From positions 3,038,001 to 3,102,000 of the forward strand of contig OY978097.1 of the NCBI GenBank assembly GCA_963854735.1: a DNA stretch of 64,000 bases. Reading direction: 5' to 3'. The DNA comes from Marvania coccoides. Lineage: Eukaryota; Chlorophyta; Trebouxiophyceae; Chlorellales; Chlorellaceae. The notes below the pieces were generated by a model, which saw only the letters and a program-made list of their open reading frames with translations, was not told the DNA's origin and searched no databases. Of this stretch, positions 46,346 to 58,046 are shown one piece after another (the stretch's first letter is position 1; each line of letters begins with the position of its first letter). Made by a program: the position numbers and the translations under genes.

Positions 46346-47367
46346 ATGGCAGACAACCCCTTCAACGACAATCCATTCGCTGTGAGCTCCATTTCTCGTC
46401 GCACACGATCGCGATTACGCATTTATTTGCACTGCGTGCGCATGCATCGCGCCCTCGCTACTTCTCCTCCTTTCGTCACCCATTTTTTCTCACCCACCCC
46501 CTCTTCTCCCTCAATAACAAACAGGTGAACAACGGCACCGTGCCTGCCGCCCAGCCTTGGACCGCTCCCACCACGGCAGGCGCGTGGGGCAGCTCCTCCG
46601 CGGCCCCGCCCCCCCCTCCCCCCAGCTACGGCGCCCCCGACGCTTCCAAGCAGACAATTGACCGCGGCGACGGCAAGCGCGATAAAGACCTCAGCAAGCG
46701 CGAGGCGGAGCTCAACCGGCGCGAGGCCGAGCTGCGCCGGCTGGAGCTGGAGCTGCGCTCCACCACCGGCGGCACCGCCTCCAAGAAGAACTGGCCGCGC
46801 TTTTGCGCCTGCGTGCACCACGACATCGCGGGCGAGGTGCCCGCCGCCATGCAGGGAACCGTGCGCTCCGGGTACTACGCCTACGTGGGGCTCATCATCT
46901 GCTTGTTCTGGAACTTCATCGGCTGCGCCGGCTGGCTCATCACCACTGGAAAAATCTCGCCCTTCCTTTGGGGCGCGCTTTACATGTTGGGTGGGGTGCC
47001 CCTGGCGTGGTACCTGTGGTACGGCCGCCTGTACAACGCCACCATCAAGGACTCTGCGTTCGGCTACGGCCTGTTCTTTCTGTTCTTCACCACCGCCCAC
47101 ATCATCTTCTGCGGCTGGAGCGCCATCGCGCCGCCCATTCTGAACGCCACCTCTCACACGGGCTGGTGGAACACCGTGACAGAGGTATACGGCGAGAACA
47201 AGGGGCTGGGGGTTGTGTACTACATCGGGGCGGCCTTGTGGAGCGTTGAGCTGCTGTGGAGCATTTGGACGCTCAAGCGGGTGTACGCGGCGTTCAGGGG
47301 CAAGGGCTTGGGGCCAGCTGACGTCAAGAGGGACGCTGCCCGCGGCGCGGCGGTGGCCATGGTATAA
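46346..47367 (+). CDS. Secretory carrier membrane protein (SCAMP)
   Basis: Membrane protein of the trans-Golgi, endosomes and plasma membrane, acting in vesicle recycling. 292 residues from exons 46346-46381 and 46525-47367. The start MADNPFNDNPFAVN has two NPF motifs, which bind EH-domain endocytic adaptors. A Pro-rich stretch (APPPPPPSYG) and a charged coiled coil (SKREAELNRREAELRRLELE) follow. Four membrane helices begin with SGYYAYVGLIICLFWNFIGC. The SCAMP core is intact: WPRFCACVHHDI before helix 1 and WYLWYGRLYNATIKDSAFGY between helices 2 and 3. Length equals the plant family. Confidence 0.95.
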
Positions 47368-47421
47368 TAGCACGAAAATATTGGAGAAAAAAGCGGCGGG
47401 CGGGGGATAAGAGGATGAAGA

Positions 47422-47454
<33 letters not shown>

Positions 47455-47761
47455 GTCCGCTGCGGTGGCGGGAAAAGAAGGTGTTTGATGGAGAGTAGAG
47501 ATCTATTGCACATGTTGGAAATGGATACGTTTATTGTGTTTTGGGGGCAGCAGCTGGCAGCCCAATATATTTTTCCTTTGAAGGCTGTCTCCTCTGTCGG
47601 CCCCTAATGTCAAAAAATAAATTTAAAATATACTTAGTCCTGTTACTACCACGGCAAAGTCCCCAGCTAATAGGCCGCAAGCTATCCGCAGCGCTACCCT
47701 CGTTTTAATTATTTTAATCTTCCCATCTGTCGCTCAGCTCTCCACCCGCATCGTTTTCAAA
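47368..47761. other. Spacer with (TG)n run: SCAMP 3' UTR and AP2-gene promoter
   Basis: No gene. A TG dinucleotide run of about 13 units at 47425-47452 lies 60 nt past the SCAMP stop. The right part, up to 47761, is upstream of the AP2 gene. Confidence 0.55.
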
Positions 47762-48736
47762 ATGACCTCGCTCCAAATGCAAGAGCTTGAGGCTGCGAGG
47801 TAAGGCGGCGCCTGCGCTTCTCTCCCGTGTTCTCCCACCCGGATTCACAACCCATCTCACGTTTGCAGGGCCCCGGTCGCCCCCGACAGCCTCTCAAGAG
47901 ACGCGCTGCTGGTAAGCACCAATCCATTACTATAGAATTACATTTCACGGACCACGCTTGTTAATGTCGCTGTCCCTCGCCCAAATTCTCAACATCTGTC
48001 CCTCACACCCCTTTTTTCGCAGCAAAAGATCAAGGAATGCGCCACCGGCTTCGTGTTCCGACCCGAGATCTACCGCCGCCGCGCCGCTGGCGCTCCCGAC
48101 CTAGCGTCGGAGCTGCAGGTCACGGTGCCCGACTGGGTGGACCTCCGGCGCCGCCGTGAGCTGGAGAGCCTCCAAAACTACGGCAACGGCGGCACGGACC
48201 GCTCCACCACGAGCCTCCGCCCGCTGGTCAAATCCATGAAGACCCACAAGGCCAAGGGTAACGGCCGCACCTACACTTCCCGCTACCGCGGCGTCCACCA
48301 AACATTCCCGACTCGCCGCTGGGAGGCGCAGTTCAGGCGCAACGGCAAGCCCACATCGCTGGGGTGCTTCGACCACGAGGAGGAGGCGGCGCGCGCCTAC
48401 GACAAAATGATGCTGTGGTGTGAGCTGCACAACGCTGTTGGCGTCAAAGGCGGCATCACAAATTTCGACCCTACCCAGTACGACGCTGACGTGCACTGGC
48501 TGCAGAAGGTGTCGCAAGACGAGCTGGTGCAGATCCTGCGCAGCGACGGGCGGCGGCAGGCGGCGGCGCGGACCATGAAGCAGAAGAAAGAACCGAGTGC
48601 AGGGACGGGGCCAGCAGCAGCGGCGGCGGCGCAGGCAGCGGCCGCTGCAGCAGCGGCGGCACAGGCTATGGGCATGGGGATGGCACAGTTTGCTGAGCAC
48701 TCGCTGGCGGGCCTGGAGGCCAGCCTGAACGGCTGA
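47762..48736 (+). CDS. AP2/ERF-domain DNA-binding protein
   Basis: 264 residues from exons 47762-47799, 47869-47911 and 48023-48736. The AP2 domain starts at about residue 125: YTSRYRGVHQTFPTRRWEAQ and FRRNGKPTSLGCFDHEEEAA, then RAYDKMMLWCELHNAVGVKG and FDPTQYDADVHWLQKV. The YRGV and WEA elements and the ARAYD helix are present, so DNA binding is expected. The TSLG and longer loop are like the algal/AP2-type rather than plant ERF repeats. There is only one domain. The C-terminus has an Ala run interrupted by Gln (QAAAAAAAAAQAMG). Nuclear transcription factor; targets unknown. TGTAA lies at 48787-48791, 50 nt past the stop. Confidence 0.9.
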
Positions 48737-49201
48737 ATAACACAGTGATGGATGAAGGAAATTTCTTCTTTGCTCGCTCTCAATTTTGTAATTACTCCTT
48801 CCTTAAAGAAAAACCCTGTGTGTGCTTGCCTTGATGCTGCTGTATACAAGATTCTTACTTACTCTCTCTCTCTCTCGCGCGCGCGCGCTCTCGCTCTTTA
48901 ATGAATTCAAAAAGATATTTACAAAGGCAGTAAAAGAAAAAAGTTCAAGCTTGGGGCGGGGGAAATCCTGAAAAATGGAACACCATGAAATATGAGAGTG
49001 GTTGCCCATGAGAAAGTAAATTTGTGTGAGGTGCGTTTCATTCAATCACACCTCGATATTCTCACATATAAAAGGGGGAAACAGACCATGTGAGGGAAAT
49101 GAAAAGAGGAATTAATTAAAGGCTGGAGCTGCTGTTCATTATTTTTGGGCGCGTTTCTTTCTTCAGAAGTAGTATAAGTTTCGTCATGGTGGTCATTCTA
49201 G
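48737..49201. other. Spacer between AP2 and SRA-RING genes with CT/CG run
   Basis: Both flanking genes end here. Contains TGTAA at 48787-48791 and a low-complexity (CT)n(CG)n(CT)n tract at about 48861-48897. No gene. Confidence 0.55.
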
Positions 49202-51663
49202 CTACTTGCCCGCTTTCGCGCGTTTCTTGGGCTTCTCAGCAGCCGCCTCGCTCTTGCCCTTGCCGCGGCCGCGCTTCCCTGCGCTTCCACCAGCATTTTC
49301 GTCTTTCTCATCCTCAGCCGCAGCGGTTGCCGTGGCCTGCTTGGACGCCTTGACTTTCTTCTTCTCCTCCGCCGCCATCTGGTTGCGCATCCTCGTCAGC
49401 GCAATCTCCACAGCGCGAACGTCGCCCTCCTCCTGCTCCAGCAGCGCCTCCACCAGCTCGGCGTCGAACTCGGGGAAGCTGTCGCACAGAGCACTTGCGA
49501 CAGCCGCCCTCTGGTCAGCTTCGTATACCGCAGCGCCAGCTCCGATGCCAACCGCCGGCCCAGCCGCTGCCGCAGCCGGCTCAGGCGGCGTAGGGGACTG
49601 CACAGCCGTCCCCCCCTCCTCCTCTTCGTCATCTTCCTCCGCGATCGCGCCCTCCTCTTCCGCGGCCCCGCCAGCCGCCGCCGCCGCCTCCATGTCCGCT
49701 TTTTTCGCCGCCTCCACCTCCTTCTGCAGCTTGCCTATCAGCGCCTCCATGTCGCGGTTCACCTGCGCGGTGCGCAGGAAGTCCGCCAGGTCCGCTTTGC
49801 ACCCGGTGCAAGGGCAGGGCATGGCCACTTTGCGGATGCGGAGACTGCGGCCCGTGGCAGCGCCAGCGTCCACCTCGAACGCCTGCCCGCCGAATTTCTT
49901 GTCCAGGCAAGGCTTGCAGAAGGCGTGACCGCACGGCGCGGACACCGGCTGGCACAGCACGCTCTTGCACAGCCCACAGGTCATCTTGAGCAGCGCCCGC
50001 TCGTGCTCGGACTTGCGGGGCCTGGAAACGCCTGACCCCGAGGCCGTGGCGCCGCTGCGCTGGCTCTGCGGCGCGGCGCGCGTCCACCCCCACTTCTGCT
50101 TGCCCTCATCCCAGTCCCAGAAGGGGTTTTCCGCCATGGAGAAGATCTCGCCCTTGTGCGCCTGTCGCATCTCCTCCGCCGCCTCCGCTGGCAGGTCCTT
50201 CTCCAGGTCCAGCGGCTTGTCCCCGGTGTCTGCACATCAATTCAATTGGGAGATGAGGTTCGCATGAAATTTGCAAGTTAACCCAGCTAGAATTGGCTCA
50301 GCATTTTAGCCTTTGAGCAATAAATAAGGTACCCACCCCATAATCCCCCGGGTTATAATTATGTACCGACCTTCCGAGGACCACGGTGCGGGCTCATTGT
50401 CGCAACGCACGAAGAGGTACCTGCACATGAGGTGCCCCTGCACGCCCTTCTTCCTCCAGCACCGCGCAATACGGTACACCCCATCGTACCGCACAGGGTT
50501 CTCGGCCGGCGGCGCGTACGCGCTGCGCTTCTCCTTGAACGACCGCACCACCCGCACCGGCAGCCCCTTGACGCAGCTCAGCTTTAGCGCCTTGTTCATC
50601 GACTCAAAAACCTGGTCGAAGCTCTGCACCTTGTTGGTGCGTTTGTTGCCAGACAGGTCCCGCCCCCCGCTCCCAGTGTACATGAACCACTCCCCCTCAT
50701 CGCGGTCGTCCTCGTACCCGCCAGACAGCACCACCGACTGCGAGCCCACGTTGGACTGCCCCGCGATGCCCGCCACGTGGGGGAAATGAGCCCCCCACTG
50801 CCGGCAGTCCAGCCGGTCCTTCCACCACTCCCCCACCAGCACGCCCTGTCCGCGAGGGTCCGCCTCGGGGGGGATGGGGCCGAAGTGGTCGTTGGGGACA
50901 GTGACCATGATGCGGCCGGAGGAGGCGTTGGCGCGCCCTGCACGCTGCGCGCGCTCCGTCACGTAGGCTTCGTCAGGGCGGTCGTCGTTGTTGATGCGGG
51001 AGGCGCTCTTGTTGCCCGCGGGTTTGACGCCGGCTTTGAAGGCGCGGATGGCTGCGGTGAGGGCGGTGTTAATGCGCGGGTTGGCGATGAATTTGTCGTT
51101 GAGCTTGCCGCGGCAGCTGGGGCATGCCTTGTTCTTGGCCTTGGCGACGAGGTCCTGGAGGCACTTGAGGCAGAAGTTGTGCTGGCAGGGGGCCTGTAGA
51201 GTGAATAGTGCGATTTTGGGGGGGAAGAGCGAAGGGATAAGAGAGTTCAGAAAGGCAGGCAGGCGTTAGAAGGCAGAATAAACTGAATATAAGTATTCTC
51301 AAATTGCTTACCGTGACGGGGCGGACGCACAGATCGAAGCAAATGGCGCACTTGAGGGTGTCATCGTCCAGGAGGCTGCTGCCATTCTCTGCAGGGCGCG
51401 AGGAGGAGGGGCCAGCACCACCTCCGTCTGCAAGCGTGGCAACAAATATGAGAGAGGGTGTAAAAAAGTAGGTTATAGGCGGCTAAATCACGACTCGGCA
51501 CTCTTCACACTGTATCTGGCTTGCCTTTAGCGCCGCCTTCAGTCGCCTTGGCCTTCCATTTGCCTGACATGAGCTCCTGACGTTTGGTGGCTTTCTCTGC
51601 GTCCGTCAATGTTGCATCTGCTTGGATTTTCATGATCATCTTCATCATCTCCTGCTGATCCAT
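49202..51663 (-). CDS. SRA-RING E3 ubiquitin ligase (VIM/ORTH/UHRF1-like)
   Basis: 701 residues, exons 51663-51525, 51427-51312, 51193-50371 and 50229-49202. In plants VIM/ORTH proteins read hemimethylated CG through the SRA domain and sustain DNA methylation. Order: short helical N-terminus (no PHD finger, unlike VIM1), RING 1 (LKCAICFDLCVRPVTAPCQH ... CPSCRGKL), SRA/YDG domain with HFGPIPPEADPRGQGVLVGE, AHFPHVAGIAGQSNVGSQSV and VLSGGYEDDRDEGEWFMYTG, RING 2 (MTCGLCKSVLCQPVSAPCGH), then an acidic linker. A CUE/UBA-like segment follows (SALCDSFPEFDAELVEALLE, GDVRAVEIALTRM), then a basic tail with KPKKRAKAGK. The PHD-less form resembles plant ORTH-LIKE. Intron 1 has a GC donor (AAAG|GCAAGC). 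Suggests CG methylation in this organism. Confidence 0.92.
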
Positions 51664-51987
51664 AGCTCAAAGGAGCCTCTCGGGCGGCTGAACAAAACTA
51701 TAGATCTAAAACGGTGTTGGGATATATTTATTAAGATTAGGCACTGCTGCTGACGAAATAAGGAAATTCACAGAATGAATATAAAGAATATTAGATTTCG
51801 CAAGCAAATACAATCAACAAAAACCAAAAAAATTGAAAAACGAACGCGCGCTTTTCAAAAGCAAAAGCAGCAAAACTATTGCTGGTATTTGGGCTCTGCT
51901 GTCGGAACGAGAAAAAGAATGCAGCTTTGCAATCTTAATCGATGAATTTATATCTATAGAGCAGCGGCAGAACAGCCCACAGAGGCC
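51664..51987. promoter_or_regulatory. Divergent promoter region, SRA-RING gene / glutamate receptor
   Basis: 324 nt of AT-rich sequence between divergent starts. Contains both promoters; no element is assigned. Confidence 0.45.
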
Positions 51988-54372
51988 ATGGCCTTATTTT
52001 TTCTACTATTTTTATTTCTGCAATACATTACCTCCAGTTTTTCGCAAGCAACAGCGCCTCCGCCCCCGCCAAATGCCACAAACATATTTAATATTTGCAC
52101 GCTCGACCGCCCGCCGATGGTGTGTCCCGGCGGCTCAACAACTTTCGGAGCATTTTTTTTCCTCATTATTCTCAACTCTGTTTATTTTACTCGCAGGCAA
52201 CCTGCAGCGAGGGCGTCCCAAGCATAGAATACAGCGGTAAGAGGGCAAAAGGAAAGGGTCCAGCCTGCGCCTTGCCTTGCTTTCTCACACTTGACCACCA
52301 CCGCCGTTCATTTTTTTCCCCTTCACAGGACTGACTCTTGAGATTTTTCGGGCAGCTGCGCTGGACATAGGGTGGGCGGAGGGAGTAGAATACCGATTTA
52401 TAGTGAGTGGGAGCTGTTGTTTCCCCCATCTTTTGCATTTGTGGCCCCGCTGAAAACCAGGATTCCACTGTACGTAATTTCGCAACGTTTCATTGATGTT
52501 TGCAGTGTAAACCCTTCACAGCGACGGAGTTAATAGCGGATCTGGCTGCGGACGGGGGCGAGTGCGACGCTGGTGCCGCCTCAATCACCATCACCAGTGA
52601 ACGCCAGGACCTGGGAGTCCAGTTTGCCTACCCATACTACTCAGGAGCAGTCGGAATAATGATCAAATCCAGCTCTAGTACGACGCAGGGGTGGGCATGG
52701 ATAGAGCCTTTCAGCTGGGACCTTTGGTGAGCTGAACTTAATAAAGTATTCACGCAAATGACAAAAAAATACAGTTCAAGTGTCGTGTCTTACTAATGAA
52801 GATCACTTCATACCTTTTCAGGGTTGCCATTGGCGTCACGATGCTATTGTGGCCGGCGATTTTGTTCTTTTTGGAGGTTCTTTCGGTGAAGAAGAGGGTG
52901 AAAAGGACCGACATTGGGAAAGGCGTGGCCGAAGCGACCTGGCGCAGCCTGTATGGACTCCTGCACGGCGCCACTGTCGAGGTGTCCTCCTTCGGGGCAC
53001 GCATTGCAGTTATTGCCTTTTCTTTTATGGCTTTGATCATCGGTAGGAAATCTCTCATCGCTTTCCTTTCGGTTGGGACCATTTTTTTCTAATTCTTTAT
53101 TCAATGCGTGCAAATGTACAGGAAGCAGCTACACTGCCAACCTTGCAGCCTTTCTGACGCTGAATTCAGCCAACGCTATACGATCGATATATGTGAGGGC
53201 CTGCAACTTTTTCCTTGCTGTTTATATTTCAACCCTTGCCCCTTGATTTTTTCTCTTCGCATATAGACATAGCCTCTATTATTTTTACATTGCTTTAGCT
53301 TCTTCCTTTTATTTAGACCAGCCCCTGCCTTGTTGCCTTTCAATGCAGGATCTTTCTGGCCGAGGATTGGCGGTGGCAACGGTGCCAGTTTACAGCCAGC
53401 GCCTGTATTCACAATATTTGGTGTACGCAACGAACGTCTCTATTTCCGGCCTAGGAGACGTCAACAAAACAGCTGAATTGGTCGCTAGGGGAAGCTTGGC
53501 GGCATTCTTGTAAGTTTTGTTGATTGCGTTGTGTTCATGGTCGGGAGCTCATGCTCTTACAAAAGTACTGCGGTATTGTTTTTTATGACGCGGGGTCATG
53601 CTAGTTATACTCATTAAACGTCTTGAATAAACGAATATCTATTTTGTTGTGCAGATATGACGATGTCATCGTCAACTATGCCGCGGCAACCTTCCCTGGA
53701 TGTGCTGTGAAGCTGCTGCCGGATCGAGTCATTCCCTTTGATTTCGGCATCGCCTTCAGCAAAACCACAGACCCGAGCATCGTTGCACAGATGTCAGGTG
53801 CAATTTTGAAGCTCCAGGAAGATGGCACAGTCATACGGCTGGAAAAGAATATTCTCTTCCTCGACAGCCCTTGCTTGACAGCCGGCAAATCAGTAAGATT
53901 CTGGCCGATACGGTTGAAAAATAATGGAATTTTCTGGACCAGTGCTGGCAATATCCGAAGGCGCTTCCTTAAGGGCAGGCTGATGCCGAAGTTTCTTGTG
54001 TTTCTGACTATATCTTCCGCTCAGAGGTTGGCCATCAATTTTTAATCTCTTCGCCTCTTTCCCGTTTCCCTCGTTTTGCAGGTGAGCTCTTCTACAGCCC
54101 AGATTACTCTTGGCTCCACGTACGGACTTTGGGTGATCCTGATATCCGGCACGACCTTGGGCATCGTAATTATGGTCGCTGTGCGGTTGAAAAATCGCCA
54201 TCAGTGGTCGGAGGAAGGCGACAGCGGTAGCGACGAGGATGACAATCACCATGGCGGAAGGACGGAGAATGGCGTCGATCAGCTCGGAATGATGAAACCC
54301 GTCAGACCGTCGAAACGCAAAATCATTCGAAGTGAGTGCTCACTAGACAGCTCAGTATCACATTTCGTTTGA
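51988..54372 (+). CDS. Minimal ionotropic glutamate receptor-like channel
   Basis: Ligand-gated cation channel family. 482 residues from nine exons: 51988-52119, 52197-52236, 52329-52402, 52506-52726, 52822-53042, 53122-53192, 53349-53509, 53655-53892, 54082-54372. Signal peptide (MALFFLLFLFLQYITSSFS). Ligand-binding lobe S1 ends in GAASITITSERQDLGVQFAY and PYYSGAVGIMIK; Arg in ITSERQ is the glutamate-carboxylate position. M1 (VAIGVTMLLWPAILFFLEVL), pore loop (ATWRSLYGLLHGATVEVSS), M3 with SSYTANLAAFLT, lobe S2 (GSLAAFLYDDVIVNYAAATF ... PFDFGIAFSK), M4 (LWVILISGTTLGIVIMVAV) and a cytosolic tail follow. No amino-terminal (LIVBP-like) domain is present. A GTGAGT near 54331 might be a donor for a further exon. 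Confidence 0.9.
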
Positions 54373-55169
54373 TCACTCAACAGCTTGTGAAATACAGCTT
54401 TTGATTTTCACAAAAGGGTGTTTTATATTTGTTTGTTTTGGCGATGAAGCAAAGCAATGGCGGGCCCATACCTATCACTCGAAGTTAATTGCATAAAATC
54501 TACCTCGTACTAATAACATTTTTCAACATACCCGTCGTTGGCATCAAAAACAGCAACTGCGCAATTCATTTTTCTGCATTTCCCCCCTTTTTCCGAAGTG
54601 ACATTTTTCCTCCCTACCAAATTTGATGGAGGGGCCATTCGGTCGCGCGTCCCACAGCAGTGGTATTGTGCACATTGAGCTGGATGCTTCTTACAATTTT
54701 CGAAACTTTTGGCCGAACATTATTAGTAACGGTGCCAGCCAAGGCACACTTTCCTAATCTTCACTACTTTTTCACTTCTGCTTAGAGTTCCTAACATTTC
54801 ACCTTAACAATAATAATATCTGTCGTCTTCTTTCTAATTGTATTGTATTGTCTTTATCGCCATTTGATACCCGCTTGTCGCATGTCGGCACACCTACTTT
54901 TATCATAGCAGGATCTACTAACTTAACCCTTACACTCTCGCTTTTTTTAATGTGTAATATTTCAAACAGACGAAGATTCCCAGTCAAACTACCACCTAAA
55001 CCCTTTCAAAACCCTTGACGACGTGACAGCCCCACAAACACAAATGACTGGGAGTTCAGTTGATTTGATATATTGCAATTGTTCATTAAAGGCGTTCCTC
55101 CCGCCCAGTGTGTGCGCGGCGCATTTTAGCTCTCCAAAAATAATTAGTATAAAATCTTGATTATTTTTT
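54373..55169. other. Spacer: receptor 3' UTR and promoter of small gene
   Basis: About 800 nt, AT-rich, no supported gene or RNA. If the receptor has a further 3' exon it would lie here. Confidence 0.5.
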
Positions 55170-55667
55170 ATGGACGATTTCCCGGAGGAAGCAGCGCGAG
55201 AGCTTAACAAGCAAATCACCAAACAAAGAAAACCCGCATCCAAAGGAGCCGTGGCCAAGAAGGGTCCTCTCAAACACGTTCCAGCTGACCACCGCCGCTC
55301 AAAAGCAAACAGCAAGCCTTACGTGCAGCGGTGGGACCCTGCGAAAGCCAGCGACAAGGCGCGATTGGAGGAGATCGAGCGGCAGATCGATTCGGCATCC
55401 TCTTTGCCAGCTACTAGTCGCTACGCCAAGCATCGGCTGGCGGTGCTGCGAAAAGCGCAGGAACTGCTGCAGGCGGGGTGAGCTGTCAGCATTTTAACTC
55501 GTTTAATGACTTTTTCTATTTTTCTATGCCATTTATCTATTTATTTATACCCAGGGTATAATGACTAATTTTCCGGGGGGGGTTCTGGTGCGCTACCCTG
55601 CAGAAGTTCACTCGGAGAGGAGCAGCAAAAGGAGCTGGAACGACTACTTGCCCAGCTCGCACTCTGA
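55170..55667 (+). CDS. Small basic protein, unknown
   Basis: 123 residues from exons 55170-55477 and 55604-55667. Lys/Arg-rich first half (ITKQRKPASKGAVAKKGPLK, HRRSKANSKPYVQRW), then a predicted helix-turn (DKARLEEIERQIDSASSLPA) and a C-terminal helical tail (EEQQKELERLLAQLAL). No signal peptide or membrane helix. No known domain recognised. The splice adding the final helix keeps frame and charge pattern, which supports a real gene. Codon use and exon GC match the neighbours. Function not predicted. Confidence 0.6.
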
Positions 55668-55714
55668 TAGCGTTATTATATTATTTTCAACTCAATACCA
55701 TTAAAATTCCCGCC

Positions 55715-57841
55715 ATGGCCAGAGTTTTAACAAGCCGCTCGGCAGCAACAGCGGCTGTGAGCCTCTTGCAGCCGTCTTTAGGGCGGTGGAGGGGCTTGGC
55801 CGCGGGCGCTGGGTCGCCAGCAACACCCAACGAGTCTTCCTGGCCAGTAGTCATCGCTGGCGGCGGTCCCGTGGGCCTCACACTTTCATCTCTTCTTTCC
55901 CACTACGGCGTGCCCTCGCTGCTGCTAGAGCGCAGCCCAGAGCTGACCACCCACCCTCGAGCGCACTTTATCAACCACCGCACCATGGAGGTGCTCAGGG
56001 GAATGGGCGGGCTCGCCAAGGACGTTGAAAGGACGATGCCTCCGCTGCAGCAGTGGCGCAACTTTGTCTACTGCACAACCCTCACTGGGGAGCTGCTGGG
56101 CATCGTGGACCACTTCAAGGTGAATTACCACTGTTTAAATAATGCAAAATTTACGTCTTGCACATCATTGAAAACAAGAATTGCATAAAATCCTATTATT
56201 CTATTCCAGGGTCAAAACTCGCCAAGTTCCCCAAATTTCAGCCCTGAGCCGTGCGCCCACCTGGCGCAGCACAAGCTGCTGCCCATGATGGCAGCACGCG
56301 CCGCCTCATCTCCTGGCATTGACCTCCGGATGGGACACAGCGTGACGCGCATGCTGCGACAGGACGCGGACAGCGTGCAAATCGAGGTAGAAAGCGAGGC
56401 CGGAGACAAGTACACCGTCAAAACGCAGTACCTGGTGGCTGCAGATGGCGCCCACTCCCCTCTGCGCAAGGCTTTGGGCATTAGCATGCCTGGGCCAGGC
56501 GCCATGCAGCATCTGATCAATATCCACTTCATTTCGGAGCCGCTGGGGGCTGCGCTGCGGCGAATGCAGCGCGAAGGCATGCTGTACTTCGCCTTCGGCC
56601 GCGGCGCCATTGCCGTGATGGTGGCCCACGATTTAAACGCCGGGGAATTTGTGGCGCAGGTGCCGTACTTTCCTCCGCTGCAGTCTGCCGCTGATTTCAC
56701 TCAAGAGGTGTGTATCGACCTCGTGCGTCGCATAGCGGGCGACTCCTCGATCCCTGTGGACGTCAGAACGGTGCGGGCGTGGGCAATGAGCGCCGCCACC
56801 GCTGAGCAGTACAAAGCAGGACGTGTACTGCTCGCAGGGGATGCGGCGCACGTAGTACCGCCTTCTGGCGCCATGGGGCTCAACACGGGGGTGCAAGACG
56901 CCCACAATTTGGCTTGGAAATTGGCGACTGCTGTCACCACGGGAAATGCCGCCGTGCTGGAAAGCTACGGCCCAGAGCGGCGGCCTGTGGCAGAGTCCAA
57001 CATGCGGCTGAGTGTGGCTAACTTCCATGAAGCGCTGGAGGTGGCGCGAGTGATGGGGCTTGACTATTCTGCCGCAAATATGCTCAGCGACGCTCTCGCC
57101 TCTAAAGCGGCGGCTGGGGTGCTGCCGGCGGCGCTGCGGCGCTCAGCTCTGGACGCTGCAATTACGGTGGGCCGCGCCGCGAGCGGGGCCATCGCAGCAC
57201 TGCGCCGAAATGAGCTGGCGGAGCTGTTTTCGCACGGTGACACCCTTCGTTTGCAGTACCCAAAAGAGGACCTAGGGTTCATCTACAGCTCCCCAAAAGC
57301 TGCGGTGCTGTGCGAGGGACCCGACGCAAAGTCCGTGCTGGAATACACCGGCCCTAAGCCGCGGGACGCGCCCTACCAGCCAACAACTCTGCCAGGCGCT
57401 CGCTGCCCTCACTTTGAGCTGAGCATCGTGCAGCCTGGGGCGTTTTCTGGCATGGAATCGGGCCGAAAGGTGTCGTCCATCGATCTGCCGCCTGAAGCGG
57501 GGCTGGGGTTCCCTCTGTTGCTGTCTCCAGGGCCTCGTTTGGGGGAATGGACGTCTGCAGCGGCAGAGTGGAATAGAGGAAACGCAGGGGCGCAGGTGTG
57601 CCCTGTGGTGATCGCAGGGCCTGGGTGGCGGGTGGAGAGCATCCCTGAGAGCGTGGCGCTGGCCATTGATGGCGCAGGGAGGTGGGAACAGCTGCGGGGA
57701 GTGGGGGCGTCGGCGGCAGTGCTGGTGCGCCCTGACGGGCATGTGGCGTGGAGAGGAGGGGGGGCCGATGCGGAGGGGGTGGGCGGCAAAGTCGATGCGC
57801 TGGCAAGAGCCACGCACGCTGTTCTTGGCGGCGGGGCTTGA
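55715..57841 (+). CDS. FAD-dependent aromatic-ring-type monooxygenase, probably mitochondrial
   Basis: 678 residues, exons 55715-56119 and 56210-57841. Group A flavin monooxygenase of the phenol-hydroxylase/MhpA/PgaE type, which hydroxylates aromatic or quinone-like substrates using NAD(P)H and O2. The first 34 residues (MARVLTSRSAATAAVSLLQP) resemble a mitochondrial presequence. FAD motifs: GxGxxG in VVIAGGGPVGLTLSSLLSHYG-type strand-helix, ERSPELTTHPRAHFINHRTM, DG motif VAADGAHSPLRKAL and GD motif RVLLAGDAAHVVPPSGAMGL. The last ~100 residues match the thioredoxin-like C-terminal domain of this class (SAAVLVRPDGHVAWRGGG). The substrate cannot be named; a role in quinone or phenolic metabolism is a guess. 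Confidence 0.88.
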
Positions 57842-58046
57842 CTCAAGCCTTGAGTCCTTGGCCATGCCTTGTTTCTTTTTGAACGAACCCACCCCCTCCC
57901 CTGGCTCTTGATTTCATTGTTCATTTTTTTTATTTCGTCTGGTAATCCGTATCCGGCGACGCTAAAACTGCTGCCAGGCTCACGGGTTCTGCGAGCTTGC
58001 CTTCACAGCAATCATCAAACTTTAAAATCTCTCGCTGCCTTTCGCC

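Noticed and set aside
46423..47373. 316-codon open frame antisense to SCAMP
   Set aside because: Shadow frame opposite a clear membrane-protein gene.
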